Below, one piece after another: positions 1-8,309 of a DNA stretch of 27,487 bases (positions are counted from its first letter, which is position 1; the number at the start of each line of letters is the position of its first letter). The position numbers and the translations under genes were made by a program. Under the pieces are notes generated by a model, which did not search any database, was not told where the DNA came from, and worked only from the letters and a program-made list of their open reading frames with translations. This DNA is from AP-15 sp036008325 (lineage in GTDB: Bacteria; Pseudomonadota; Alphaproteobacteria; ATCC43930; CGMCC-115725), in the NCBI GenBank assembly GCA_036008325.1, contig DASYNW010000026.1:1-27487 (forward strand). The letters are read 5' to 3'.

Positions 1-57
1 ATCAACGAGGCCGACCGTCGCATCTTCCGCGCCTTTGTCGAGGCCGCGGCAGCATGA
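1..57 (+). CDS. 3' end of an unidentified gene
   Basis: The reading frame is open from the first base and stops with TGA at 55-57, giving an 18-residue tail that ends in an Ala-rich stretch (motif EADRRIFRAFVEAAAA). Its stop overlaps the ATG of the rluB gene (ATGA), so the two are probably co-transcribed and translationally coupled. tadA often precedes rluB in this class, but this tail does not resemble a TadA C-terminus. The fragment is too short to name. Confidence 0.55.
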   Translation: MNEADRRIFRAFVEAAAA

Positions 58-878
58 CCCCGGCAAGCCCCCTCCCATCCCCTCCCCCGCCGGCGGGGGA
101 GGGCCAGGGTGGGGGCGCTCCTCCCGCCCCTCCCGAGCGCATCGCCAAATTGCTGGCCCGCGCCGGGCTGTGCTCGCGCCGCGACGCCGAGCGCTGGATC
201 GGAGAAGGCCGGGTCTCGGTCGATGGCGTGGTGCTGGCGAGCCCGGCGGTCACCGTCACCGCGCAGAACGACATCCGGGTCGACGGCAAGCCGGTGCCCG
301 AGCCCGACCGGGCGCGGTTGTGGCGCTATCACAAGCCCGCGGGCCTGGTCACCACGCACCGCGACGAGCAGGGGCGGCCGACCGTCTTCGCGGCATTGCC
401 CAAGGATTTGCCGCGGCTGATCTCGATCGGCCGCCTCGATCTCAATTCCGAGGGGCTCTTGCTGCTGACCAATGACGGCGCGCTCGCCCGCCGCCTCGAA
501 TTGCCGGCGACCGGGTGGGTTCGGCGCTACAAGGTGCGGGTGCATGGCGAGGCCGAGCCGCAGCACCTTTCCGCCCTGGCCAAGGGAATCAGGATCGACG
601 GCGTCGCTTATGGCCCGATCCGCGCCGAACTGGAGCGCGTCCAGGGCAGCAACGCCTGGATCGCGCTGGCGCTGAGCGAGGGCAAGAACCGCGAGGTGCG
701 CCGGGTGCTCGAACATTTGGGGCTTCGTGTCACCCGGCTGATCCGGCTCTCCTATGGCCCGTTCCAGCTCGGCAGCCTGGAGCGCGGGTCGATCGCCGAG
801 GTGCCGAAAAAGGCGCTCGCTGAGCAACTCGGAACCGCGGTGCCCAAATGGGCCGCGCATGCGGATCGTCGGCGGTAG
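54..878 (+). CDS. rluB: 23S rRNA pseudouridine synthase, RluB/RsuA family
   Basis: A 274-residue protein of the RsuA/RluB/E/F family, which isomerises a specific uridine in rRNA to pseudouridine (for RluB, U2605 of 23S rRNA). An S4 RNA-binding domain covers about residues 29-76 (RIAKLLARAGLCSRRDAE). The catalytic motif GRLDLNSEGLLLLTNDG is at about 126-142, with the nucleophilic Asp near 129. The family signature NREVRRVLEHLGLRV follows. The first ~28 residues are a Pro/Gly low-complexity extension encoded partly by a perfect 24-bp palindrome. No other in-frame ATG or GTG lies before the S4 domain, so the ATG at 54 is kept. The gene overlaps its upstream neighbour by 4 nt and rsmD by 20 nt. 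Specificity for RluB rather than RluE/F is inferred from length and context. Confidence 0.93.
   Translation: MTPASPLPSPPPPAGEGQGGGAPPAPPERIAKLLARAGLCSRRDAERWIGEGRVSVDGVVLASPAVTVTAQNDIRVDGKPVPEPDRARLWRYHKPAGLVTTHRDEQGRPTVFAALPKDLPRLISIGRLDLNSEGLLLLTNDGALARRLELPATGWVRRYKVRVHGEAEPQHLSALAKGIRIDGVAYGPIRAELERVQGSNAWIALALSEGKNREVRRVLEHLGLRVTRLIRLSYGPFQLGSLERGSIAEVPKKALAEQLGTAVPKWAAHADRRR
80..103. repeat. Perfect 24-bp GC palindrome inside the rluB 5' end
   Basis: Bases 80-103 form a perfect palindrome centred between 91 and 92 (core CCCCCGCCGGCGGGGG, flanked by CCT/AGG). Related C-rich/G-rich palindromes are widely dispersed, mostly between genes, in alphaproteobacterial genomes. Here it lies inside the coding frame and encodes Pro- and Gly-rich residues before the S4 domain. 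It reads through without a frameshift or stop. Its identity as a dispersed repeat cannot be shown from a single copy in the window. Confidence 0.6.
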
Positions 879-1425
879 GCATCGCGGCCGCCGGCTCTCG
901 GTGCCGCCGGGCGACGCGGTCAGGCCGACCAGCGACCGCGCCCGCGAGGCGCTGTTCAACATCCTCTCGCATGGCCCTCTTGCCGAAACCGGCCTGCCGT
1001 TTGGCGATGCCGTCGTGCTCGACGCCTTTGCCGGTACCGGCGCGCTCGGATTGGAGGCGCTGTCGCGCGGCGCCGCCGAGGCGGTCTTTATCGAGCGCGA
1101 CCGCGATGCGCTGTTGGCCCTGCGCCGCAACGTCGAGAGCCTGGGCGAGACCCATCGCAGCCGGATCATCGCCGGCGACGCCGCCCGGCCGCCGCGCGCC
1201 GCGACCGCCTGCGCCGTCGCCTTTCTCGACCCGCCCTATCGCAGCGGGCTCGCCGGACCGGCCCTCGCGGCGCTCGCCGCGGCCGGCTGGCTCGCCGCCG
1301 AGGCGCTGGTCGCGATCGAGATCGCCGCGCGCGAGGAGTTGCCGCCAGTGGAGGGCTTCACCCTGCTCGACGAGCGCCGGTACGGTGCTGCGCGGCTGGT
1401 CCTTTTGCGCCGAGGGGTCGATTAG
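859..1425 (+). CDS. rsmD: 16S rRNA (guanine966-N2)-methyltransferase RsmD
   Basis: A 188-residue class I SAM-dependent methyltransferase that methylates G966 of 16S rRNA in the small-subunit precursor. The start is set by the family's N-terminal motif MRIVGGRHRGRRL. This is followed by RPTSDRAREALFNIL (about 22-36), the SAM-binding motif LDAFAGTGALGLEALSRGA (54-72), the acidic residue of IERD at about 79-82, and the catalytic motif LDPPY (about 123-127). The length is normal for the family. The ATG at 859 lies inside the 3' end of rluB in a different frame, an overlap of 20 nt, which suggests translational coupling of two rRNA modification enzymes. The frame is open upstream of 859, but those residues do not match the family. 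Confidence 0.95.
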   Translation: MRIVGGRHRGRRLSVPPGDAVRPTSDRAREALFNILSHGPLAETGLPFGDAVVLDAFAGTGALGLEALSRGAAEAVFIERDRDALLALRRNVESLGETHRSRIIAGDAARPPRAATACAVAFLDPPYRSGLAGPALAALAAAGWLAAEALVAIEIAAREELPPVEGFTLLDERRYGAARLVLLRRGVD

Positions 1426-1464
1426 TGCGTAGGCGTATTCAGATGGTGCAGGGTCACCGGCACT

Positions 1465-1555
1465 CGTCATGCCCGGCCTTGTGCCGGGCATCCACGAAAA
1501 CCGGCAGAGCTTGCGCCGCAAGTCGTGGATGGCCGGGACAAGCCCGGCCATGACG
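1465..1555. repeat. Paired REP-like inverted repeat between convergent genes
   Basis: Two 32-nt arms, 1465-1496 and 1524-1555, are near-perfect reverse complements separated by 27 nt. Each arm is itself an imperfect palindrome built on CGTCATG(C/G)CCGG and CCGG(G/C)CATCCACG. Such GTCATGCCCGG...CCATCCACG elements recur in many alphaproteobacterial genomes at gene ends. It occupies most of the 184-nt gap between the 3' ends of rsmD and the minus-strand reductase gene. The transcript of either strand could fold into a long hairpin, so it may also act as a bidirectional terminator or 3' stabiliser. There is no T-tract. Confidence 0.8.
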
Positions 1556-1609
1556 ATTTGAGTGAATCCGGGGTCTGCGTCTGAGAACTAGCGGTTGTCG
1601 CCGAACCGC

Positions 1610-2557
1610 TTAGAGATCGAGGTCGAGGACCGGGGTCTTGGCCCGCGAGCAGCAGATCAGCAGGTAGCGCTCGCGGTCGTTCTCGGAGAGGATCTGGTCG
1701 CGATGGTCGGGTTCGCCGGCGCGGTAGGGGGTCAGGCAGGCGCCGCAATAGCCGAGCTCGCACGAGGTCTTGACCGCGACGCCGTGGCTTCGCAGCACGT
1801 CGATGATCGTCTCGCCCGGCGGGATTTCGTATTCACCGCCGCTGCGGAGAAGCCGGACGCGAAACGGGCGGTCCTCGCTCAAGGCTTCGGGCGGGCGCGC
1901 GGCCGGGCCCTTGAAATATTCGCAATGCACCGTGCCCGCCGGCCAATGCGCGGCAGCAGTGGCGGCGGCCGCCATCATGCCCGAGGGGCCGCAATAGTAG
2001 AGGTGGGTCCCGGGCTGCGGGTCGCGCAACGTCGCGGCAATATCGAGGCCGCGCGCGGGATCGCCGCCGTCATGGTGAAAGCGAACCCGCCCTTGCGCGG
2101 CCAAGAAGTCGAGCTCGTCGCGAAAGGCGGTCGCCTCGGGCGAGCGGGTGCAGTAATGCAGCAGGAACTCGCCGCCGCGACGGCGCAGCTCGGCGATCAT
2201 CGCCATGATCGGGGTGATGCCGATGCCGCCGGCGAGGAACAGGTGCCGCCGGGCGTCCTCGGCGAGCGGAAAATTGTTGCGCGGCAGCGAAACCTCGACC
2301 GGATCGCCGACCCGCACCGCCTCGTGCAGCTGGCGCGAACCCTCGCCGTCGCGTTCGCGCAGCACCGCGATGCAATAGCGCCGCCGCTCGGCCGGGTCGT
2401 TCCACAAGGAATAATCGCGCAACAGCCCGCCGCCGAGCCGCACAGCGATGTGCGACCCCGCCGAAAAGCGCGGCAGGTCGCGGCCGCGCGGGTCGACAAA
2501 TTCGTAGCCGTTGATCGCTGCGGCGAGGTAGGTGATCGAGCGGACGCGCAACAGCAT
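1610..2557 (-). CDS. Vanillate-demethylase-type oxidoreductase (flavin / 2Fe-2S)
   Basis: A 315-residue class IA oxygenase reductase that passes electrons from NAD(P)H through a flavin and a plant-type 2Fe-2S centre to a partner, usually a Rieske oxygenase. The flavin-binding motif RDYSLWND is at about 47-54. The nucleotide-binding motifs GGIGITPI (110-117) and YYCGPSGM (187-194) follow. The C-terminal ferredoxin domain has ligands in CELGYCGAC (Cys 266, 271, 274) and in ICCS (302/303). This FMN-NAD-2Fe2S order matches VanB and phthalate dioxygenase reductase. A good GGAG Shine-Dalgarno lies 8 nt before the ATG at 2557. No terminal oxygenase gene is in the window, so the electron acceptor is unknown. 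It is divergent from the cupin gene across a 118-nt gap in which I see no clear promoter. Confidence 0.85.
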   Translation of the reverse strand: MLLRVRSITYLAAAINGYEFVDPRGRDLPRFSAGSHIAVRLGGGLLRDYSLWNDPAERRRYCIAVLRERDGEGSRQLHEAVRVGDPVEVSLPRNNFPLAEDARRHLFLAGGIGITPIMAMIAELRRRGGEFLLHYCTRSPEATAFRDELDFLAAQGRVRFHHDGGDPARGLDIAATLRDPQPGTHLYYCGPSGMMAAAATAAAHWPAGTVHCEYFKGPAARPPEALSEDRPFRVRLLRSGGEYEIPPGETIIDVLRSHGVAVKTSCELGYCGACLTPYRAGEPDHRDQILSENDRERYLLICCSRAKTPVLDLDL

Positions 2558-2675
2558 GTCGGGGTCTCCGCGCCGGGCTCCCCGACTATGCGCGCCTCGC
2601 GGCCCCGGCGCACCCCCCGATAACGCCGAGCCGGGATTTTGTCGACGACATCCCGATCAACCGAGGAGAGCCACG

Positions 2676-3152
2676 ATGCCGATGAAATTGCGCCGGGTTG
2701 TGACCGGTCACGACGCCACCGGACGCGCGATCGTCACGATCGACGAGATGCCGAAAAACCTGGTCTCGGCGCGGCCGGGCGCCACCGCCTGCGTGGTGTG
2801 GACAACGCAAGGCTTTCCGGTCGACAATGACGGCAGCGCCGACGAGGGGCAACGTCAGACTGGCACGACCCTGGCCAACGGCACCGTCTTTCGCGTGCTT
2901 GAGCTCGCCCCCGGCTCCACCCCGCGCAACCACCGCACCGATTCGATCGACTACGCGGTGGTCATGTCGGGCGAGATCGACATGGAGCTCGACGGCTCGA
3001 GCGTCCATCTCGAGGCGGGCGATGTCCTGGTGCAGCGCGGCACGATCCACAATTGGATCAATCGCGGGACCGAACCCTGCATCATCGCCTTTGTCTTGAT
3101 CGCGGCCAACCCGGTCACCGCCGGCGGCCGCGTGCTGCACGCTCAAGGATAA
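2676..3152 (+). CDS. Cupin domain protein
   Basis: A 158-residue single-cupin protein. The start at 2676 is chosen because GAGGAG lies just upstream; the frame is open further 5' but lacks that signal. The beta-barrel motif region is PGSTPRNHRTDSIDY...SGEIDMELDG (about 79-107), with candidate metal ligands His86 and Glu100, and a second motif AGDVLVQRGTIHNW (115-128) with His125. The form NHRTDSIDYAVVMSGE is typical of a widespread family of small cupins of unknown substrate. It is divergent from a Vanillate-type reductase, so a role in aromatic or small-molecule metabolism is possible but not shown. The frame ends just before a hairpin region. Confidence 0.8.
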   Translation: MPMKLRRVVTGHDATGRAIVTIDEMPKNLVSARPGATACVVWTTQGFPVDNDGSADEGQRQTGTTLANGTVFRVLELAPGSTPRNHRTDSIDYAVVMSGEIDMELDGSSVHLEAGDVLVQRGTIHNWINRGTEPCIIAFVLIAANPVTAGGRVLHAQG

Positions 3153-3206
3153 TGGCGGCAGGGATAGCCGGAGCGCGGATAGCTCGCGCGGCAAGGGGGA
3201 GCGGGC

Positions 3207-3259
3207 GGGGAGGCACGGGCCCCGCCTCCCCAGCCGACCCCCTGGGCGGACCGCCAGGG
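3207..3259. terminator. Two adjacent hairpins in a convergent intergenic region
   Basis: The 199-nt gap between the cupin gene and the 3' end of treY holds two inverted repeats. The first is an 8-bp stem GGGGAGGC/GCCTCCCC (3207-3214 with 3224-3231). The second is CCCTGG-G-CGG/CCGCCAGGG (about 3240-3259), with one bulged base and a tiny loop. Neither is followed by a T-tract on either strand, so they are only candidate terminators. The last 30 bases before the treY stop are unusually AT-rich and contain the symmetrical ATTGATTCAAT; I see no gene there. Confidence 0.35.
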
Positions 3260-3351
3260 TAACCCGGGATCCCGCGGCTCATACCCAAGCTCGGTAGTGC
3301 TCCGACTATAGCCGGTCCGGTGGTGCGGTGGGAAAATTGAATCAATATTCC

Positions 3352-6114
3352 TCAGTCGCCGATCTCGGCGGCCAGCACCGAAACCGGAAAATCGGCAAAC
3401 AGCACGCCGGCAAAAACCCGCTCGCGGCCATCGAGCGTGCGGCCGGTCAACACGTCGCGCCAACGGGCTTCGCGCGGCAGCACGATTTCGGTGCTGCCCC
3501 AATCGGCCGCCTCGTTCTCCTGATGGAGCTGATGGACCAGGCGCGGGACGGCGACCAGCAGCCACATTCGGTCATGGCTGCGGGCGAAGGCGCACAAATG
3601 GGCGCTCCTGTCGCCGACGACCTCGACCGGCTGGTAGTCGCCCGCGGCAAAGAGCGCCGGATGGGCGCGGCGTAGCGCTAAGAGGCGATGGGTCACAAAC
3701 AGCTTTTCGCGTCCGTCCTGCCAATCCGCGGCCAAGTCGCCCGCTCGCGCCTCGCCGATCTGGGCGAGCAAGGAGCGCCGCGCGCCCCAATCGACCGGGC
3801 GGCGATTATCGGGATCGACGAGGCTGAAATCCCACAACTCGCTGCCCTGATAGATGTCGGGCACTCCGGGCACGCCGAGCTTCAGCACCAGCTGCGCGAG
3901 CGAAGTTATCGCCCCGTCGCGCGCGAGCCCGGCGACAAACGCGTGAAACTCGGCAAGAAACGGGTTCGGCCGCGATGCATCGAGCGCGCCGCGCACGTAA
4001 CGCTCCAGCGCCGCTTCGTAATCGGGGTTCGGATTGCTCCAGCTGGTTTCGAGCTTTCTTTCGCGCGCGGCCTTGATCATGTAGGCCACGATCCGCTCGG
4101 CGAGAGCGTCGACCGCGGCGACGTCGTCGGGCGCCAGATCCGGCGGCCAGGCCCCGAACAGCGCCTGATAGAACAGATATTCGACATTGCGGTCGGGCAC
4201 GCTCTCGCCGTCGATCTCGGACCGGCGCGAGCGGTTGAGGCGCAGCCACTGAAACAGCCGGCGGCCCCATTCGCGCGGCATTTCAGAGAGCAGCGCCAAG
4301 CGGGCGCGGGCATCCTCGCCGCGCTTGGTGTCGTGCGTCGCGGTGGTCACCATCGCGGCGGGCGCCTGGCGGGCACGCTGCTGGCCGAGGTGGTGAAAGG
4401 CCGCGACCGACATGCCGAAGCGGCGCGGGTCGCCGCCGACCTCGTTCAGCGCCAGCAGCCGCACGTACCGGTAAAAGGCGGTATCCTCGGCCGCCTTGGC
4501 CATGACCGGCCCGGTCACCTGCTGAAAATGCATCGCGGTGTGCATGGCGCCGCCGGGGCTCGGGTCGCGCTCCGGGTCGGCGGCGTCACCGCTCAAAACG
4601 GCGCGTAGAAACTCGAAGATGCTGGTCTCGGCGCCGGTCCAGCGCTTACGCGCCTGCCCGATCGCCCAGTCGATATAGCGGCGGTCGTCGGCGCTGGCGC
4701 CGCGCGGCGAGACATAGGTGCGGTAGATCGGAAACGCCGCGACGACCTCCTCGATCGCCGCCGATACGCCGTTCAAGGTGAAGTCGCGGGTGCGCCGGTC
4801 GTGCATCGCCAGCTGATGGAACTCGCGCGCGACCACGTTCATCTCGCTGGCGAGGTTGACCTGCATAATGCGCTTTTTGCAGGCGTAAAGAACGTCGTCG
4901 AAGGTTTCGCGGCGAGTGGTGAACCGGCGGTAGAGACGGGTCATCGCGGCTTCACCCGCCGGATCGATAAAAATCGCCAGCACCTGGTTGACAAAGTCAT
5001 AGCCGGTGGTGCCGGCGACCGGCCAGTCCGGCAGCATCTCGTAGCGCGCCAGGATCTTTTCGACGAGCACGTAGAGCGGCGCGCCCGATCGCTGCTGCAG
5101 CCGTTCGCAATAGTCTTGGGGATCGAACAGCCCGTCGATGTGGTCGATGCGCAGGCCTTGGAGACGACCCTTGTCGATCAGGCTGAAAATCAGGCGATGG
5201 GTTTTCTCGAACAGCTCGGGCAGTTCCATCCGCAAGCCGGCGAGATCGTTGATATTGAAAAAACGGCGGTAATTGATCTCCTCGGCGGCAACCCGCCAAT
5301 CGGCGATCCGATAGGACTGGGCTTCGAGCAGTTCGTGCAACGGGCCAAAGCTCTCCGGATCCTCGGGACGCCCGGCAAATCGCCGCAGGGCCGTTTCGAT
5401 CGCCTCGGCAAACGCCGGATCGCGAGCGTGCTCGGCCAAGCCGCGCTTCAACTCCGCCGCGCGCTCTCGAGCGGCGGGCGCCGGAAGGGAGTCCAGCGCC
5501 GCGAAGCTGCCCGCCAGCCCGGCCAACAACTCTCCGCCGGCGCCGAGGATGACCGGATACGATCGCGGCGAAATCGGAAAGCGGTGGTCGAAATACGTGG
5601 CGCTGAAGCTGCCCTGCGCAGGGTCGAAGCCGAGCGCGATCTCGCCCCTGTCGAGGATCACCCCGTACTGCTCGCCCAGAACCGGAAGCAGCACGCGGCC
5701 TTCGAGGTCGGCGCGAAGCGGGTGCCAGTTGATGTCGAAATAATGGGCGAACGGCGATTCCCGGCCCCATTCCAGCACGTCGAGCCACCAGAGATTGTCG
5801 GCGCCGATCCCCATATGGTTGGGCACAAAATCGACGATCAGGCCCATGTCGTGGGCATGCAGCGCCGCAGTCAGCTCGGCGAAATCCTGCTCGTTGCCGA
5901 TTTCGGGATTGAGCCGGTTGTGGTCGATGATGTCATAGCCGTGGGTCGAGCCCGGCCGCGCCTCGGTGATCGGCGACGCATAGAGATGGCTGATCCCCAA
6001 TTCCGCGAGATAGGGCACCAGGCCGGTCGCGTCGCGGAAGGTAAAACCGCGATGGAATTGCAGACGATAGGTGGCGTGGATCGGGATTTCGCCGGGGGGC
6101 TGCTGCTCGCTCAT
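3352..6114 (-). CDS. treY: Malto-oligosyltrehalose synthase TreY (GH13)
   Basis: A 920-residue cytoplasmic GH13 enzyme that converts the reducing-end alpha-1,4 bond of a maltodextrin into an alpha,alpha-1,1 bond, giving maltooligosyl-trehalose for TreZ. The family N-terminus IHATYRLQFHRGFTFRDA is at about 12-29, then LYASPITEARPGSTHGYD and VDFVPNHM. The catalytic regions are LRIDHIDGL (nucleophile Asp near 324) and VEKIL (Glu near 352). Near the C-terminus GVPGVPDIYQGSELWDFSLVDPDNRRPVD is the TreY signature. The ATG at 6114 overlaps the malQ stop as ATGA; the frame is open further upstream, but only inside malQ. It is the last gene of the operon and complete in length for the family. Confidence 0.97.
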   Translation of the reverse strand: MSEQQPPGEIPIHATYRLQFHRGFTFRDATGLVPYLAELGISHLYASPITEARPGSTHGYDIIDHNRLNPEIGNEQDFAELTAALHAHDMGLIVDFVPNHMGIGADNLWWLDVLEWGRESPFAHYFDINWHPLRADLEGRVLLPVLGEQYGVILDRGEIALGFDPAQGSFSATYFDHRFPISPRSYPVILGAGGELLAGLAGSFAALDSLPAPAARERAAELKRGLAEHARDPAFAEAIETALRRFAGRPEDPESFGPLHELLEAQSYRIADWRVAAEEINYRRFFNINDLAGLRMELPELFEKTHRLIFSLIDKGRLQGLRIDHIDGLFDPQDYCERLQQRSGAPLYVLVEKILARYEMLPDWPVAGTTGYDFVNQVLAIFIDPAGEAAMTRLYRRFTTRRETFDDVLYACKKRIMQVNLASEMNVVAREFHQLAMHDRRTRDFTLNGVSAAIEEVVAAFPIYRTYVSPRGASADDRRYIDWAIGQARKRWTGAETSIFEFLRAVLSGDAADPERDPSPGGAMHTAMHFQQVTGPVMAKAAEDTAFYRYVRLLALNEVGGDPRRFGMSVAAFHHLGQQRARQAPAAMVTTATHDTKRGEDARARLALLSEMPREWGRRLFQWLRLNRSRRSEIDGESVPDRNVEYLFYQALFGAWPPDLAPDDVAAVDALAERIVAYMIKAARERKLETSWSNPNPDYEAALERYVRGALDASRPNPFLAEFHAFVAGLARDGAITSLAQLVLKLGVPGVPDIYQGSELWDFSLVDPDNRRPVDWGARRSLLAQIGEARAGDLAADWQDGREKLFVTHRLLALRRAHPALFAAGDYQPVEVVGDRSAHLCAFARSHDRMWLLVAVPRLVHQLHQENEAADWGSTEIVLPREARWRDVLTGRTLDGRERVFAGVLFADFPVSVLAAEIGD

Positions 6115-8309
6115 GCTTCGGCCGAGCGCCGCCGCGCCTCCCGGATCAGCGCCGCGATCCGGCGCAATTCCCCGCCGTCGATGATCTCGTCGAGGGTATG
6201 CCCGAGGCGGCGCCGCCAGTTCGGGTGCGCATCGGTGGTGCCAGGCAGGTTGGCCTGCTCGCGCTCGCCGATCACATCTTCGATCTGCACCAGCATCAGG
6301 CGCGCATGCGACCGGGCGAGGTAGTTCTGGATCGCGTCGCCGAGCTCGGGCGCGTAAATGGGCTCCCCGGTTTCCGGCAGGAATTTGCCGAAATCCCGCG
6401 GCGCCAATAATCCTTCGTCGGCCAGCGCTTCGAGCAGCAAACGGCGGTCGCGGACGCGCTCCGCGGTTTCCGCAGTTTCGGCAGCGGCATCGGGATAGAG
6501 GCCGAGGGCGCGGCGCCAGGCGATGTCGCGACCAAGCCAGAACCCGGCAAGGGTGGCAAGGTCGTGGGTCGCCGCCGACGCCGCCGACAGCGGCGGATAC
6601 TCGGAGGGTGGCACAAAGGCGCCATCCCGCCGCCGTTCGAAGCTCATGATCCGGTAGGACAGGACATTGGCTGCCCCCATCGTCTGGCGAAAGCCCTCGG
6701 GCACCGTGCCCAAATCCTCGCCGACGACGGCGCAGGCGTGGCGGCAGCTTTCGAGGGCAACGAGCCGCAGCAGATCCTCGAACGGGTATCTGACGTAGCA
6801 GCCCTGCGTCGCCGCCATCCCGTTCGGGATCCAGTAGAGGCGTCGCAGCGCCATGACATGGTCGATCCGCAGAACCCCGGAATGCCGCATATTGGCGCGC
6901 AGACAGGCGATGAACGGCGCGAAGCGCTGGCGGCGCAGCACCAGCGGATTGACCGGCGCCAGCCCCCAATTCTGCCCGACGCGGTTCAGGATGTCGGGTG
7001 GTGCTCCGATCGAGGCGGAGGGCGTCACCAGCTCCTGATCGGCCCAGGCTTCGGCGCCGTTGGGGTTGGCGCCGACCGCGAAATCGCGATAAAACCCGAT
7101 CGCCAGCCCGGCGGCGCGCGCGGCGGCCGCCGCGACCCCGAGCTGGCGGTCGGCTTCCCATTGCAAAAATTGGAAAAATTCGACCCGGTCGCGATGAGTG
7201 GCGGCGAATTCCGCGACCTCGCCCGATCGCGGGTTGCGCATCGGCGCTGGCCAATTGCGCCACGAGAACCCGCGCCGGTCGCGGCAATGGTGCTCGTGCA
7301 GCGCCTCGAACGTCGCAAAATCGAGCAGATCGCGTCCGCCGTTGCGCTGAAAGGCGCGAAACTCTCGTGCACGCCCGGTCGAGGAGGCATCGCCGCCACC
7401 CGGATCGCCGCCGCCCAGATCGACCGCGCGAAAGCTGCGCCACAGCGTCTCCAGCACCGCCCGCTTGCTAGCGGCAACGGCGCCGTAATCAATCAGCTCG
7501 GCCGAGCGCGCCGCCCAGCGCGTGGCCCCGAACCACTCCCCGGCGATCACCTGCCGCACCGCCTGATCCTCGGCAAAGCCGGGCATCTCGGCGGGATCGA
7601 TGCACAAGTAGTCGAGCATGGTCCGGCTCGACGGCGAATAGGGGCTGCAATGCAAAGGCTCGGCCGCAAACCGCGCATGCAACGGGTTGACGCCGAGCAC
7701 CGCGGCCCCACACGAGCCGGCGGCGGCGGCGATCGCGGCAAGGCTGCTGAAGTCGCCCACTCCCCAATCATCGGCGCTGCGCAGCCCATAAAGCTGGCAG
7801 GTCAGCCCCCAGCTGCGCGCGCCCGGTTCGAGCTGCGGCGGCAGATGGCAGCGGGCGGGGGCGACGATCAGCCCGAGCTCGGCCGTCTCGCTCCCGGCCT
7901 CGAGCGCCAGCTGGTGATAACCCAAGGGCAGGCCCGCCGGCAGCGGCAGGACGAACCGCCCCGGCGCCGCTCCGTCCTCGACAGCCGAGCGGCCGGCGCG
8001 TTGCGCGCCGTCTTCGAGGCGGCACGCCCAGGCGATTTTGCGGGCTCGCGCCGAGCGGCCGAGCTCGATCTGCGGGTGCGGGTCTTCGGCGTCAACGAGG
8101 TGAACCGCCGGGGCGCCGAGCGGTGCGGCGCGCTCGAACTCCTCGATTTCGGCCGCGGCCCGCGCCGGGTCGGACGGGAGCCCGAACGCGCCGGTCAGCG
8201 CCATCAGCGATTGGTCCGGAGCCTCGCGCAGTTGGCCCAGCGCATCGGTGAAATGCGTCTCGATGCCGACCAGTCCGGCGAGGCGAACCAGTGCCTCATG
8301 ATCGGTCAT
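6111..8309 (-). CDS. malQ: 4-alpha-glucanotransferase MalQ (GH77 amylomaltase)
   Basis: A 732-residue GH77 enzyme that transfers maltooligosyl units between alpha-1,4-glucans and releases glucose, so short maltodextrins can re-enter longer chains. Family regions in order are WGVGDFSSL (about 180-190), GFYRDFAVGANPNGAEAW, GAPPDILNRVGQNWGLAP, the nucleophile region LRIDHVMALRRLYWIP (Asp near 481), VVGEDLGTVPEG (acid/base Glu near 528) and ATHDLATLAGFW. The length fits long proteobacterial MalQ with an N-terminal accessory domain. The ATG at 8309 overlaps the treZ stop (ATGA), and its own stop overlaps the treY ATG (ATGA). Lying between treZ and treY, it probably disproportionates the short maltodextrins left by GlgX, TreY and TreZ. 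Confidence 0.95.
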   Translation of the reverse strand: MTDHEALVRLAGLVGIETHFTDALGQLREAPDQSLMALTGAFGLPSDPARAAAEIEEFERAAPLGAPAVHLVDAEDPHPQIELGRSARARKIAWACRLEDGAQRAGRSAVEDGAAPGRFVLPLPAGLPLGYHQLALEAGSETAELGLIVAPARCHLPPQLEPGARSWGLTCQLYGLRSADDWGVGDFSSLAAIAAAAGSCGAAVLGVNPLHARFAAEPLHCSPYSPSSRTMLDYLCIDPAEMPGFAEDQAVRQVIAGEWFGATRWAARSAELIDYGAVAASKRAVLETLWRSFRAVDLGGGDPGGGDASSTGRAREFRAFQRNGGRDLLDFATFEALHEHHCRDRRGFSWRNWPAPMRNPRSGEVAEFAATHRDRVEFFQFLQWEADRQLGVAAAAARAAGLAIGFYRDFAVGANPNGAEAWADQELVTPSASIGAPPDILNRVGQNWGLAPVNPLVLRRQRFAPFIACLRANMRHSGVLRIDHVMALRRLYWIPNGMAATQGCYVRYPFEDLLRLVALESCRHACAVVGEDLGTVPEGFRQTMGAANVLSYRIMSFERRRDGAFVPPSEYPPLSAASAATHDLATLAGFWLGRDIAWRRALGLYPDAAAETAETAERVRDRRLLLEALADEGLLAPRDFGKFLPETGEPIYAPELGDAIQNYLARSHARLMLVQIEDVIGEREQANLPGTTDAHPNWRRRLGHTLDEIIDGGELRRIAALIREARRRSAEA

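Noticed and set aside
1..57. Naming the upstream partial gene tadA because tadA often precedes rluB
   Set aside because: The 18-residue tail does not resemble the TadA C-terminus.
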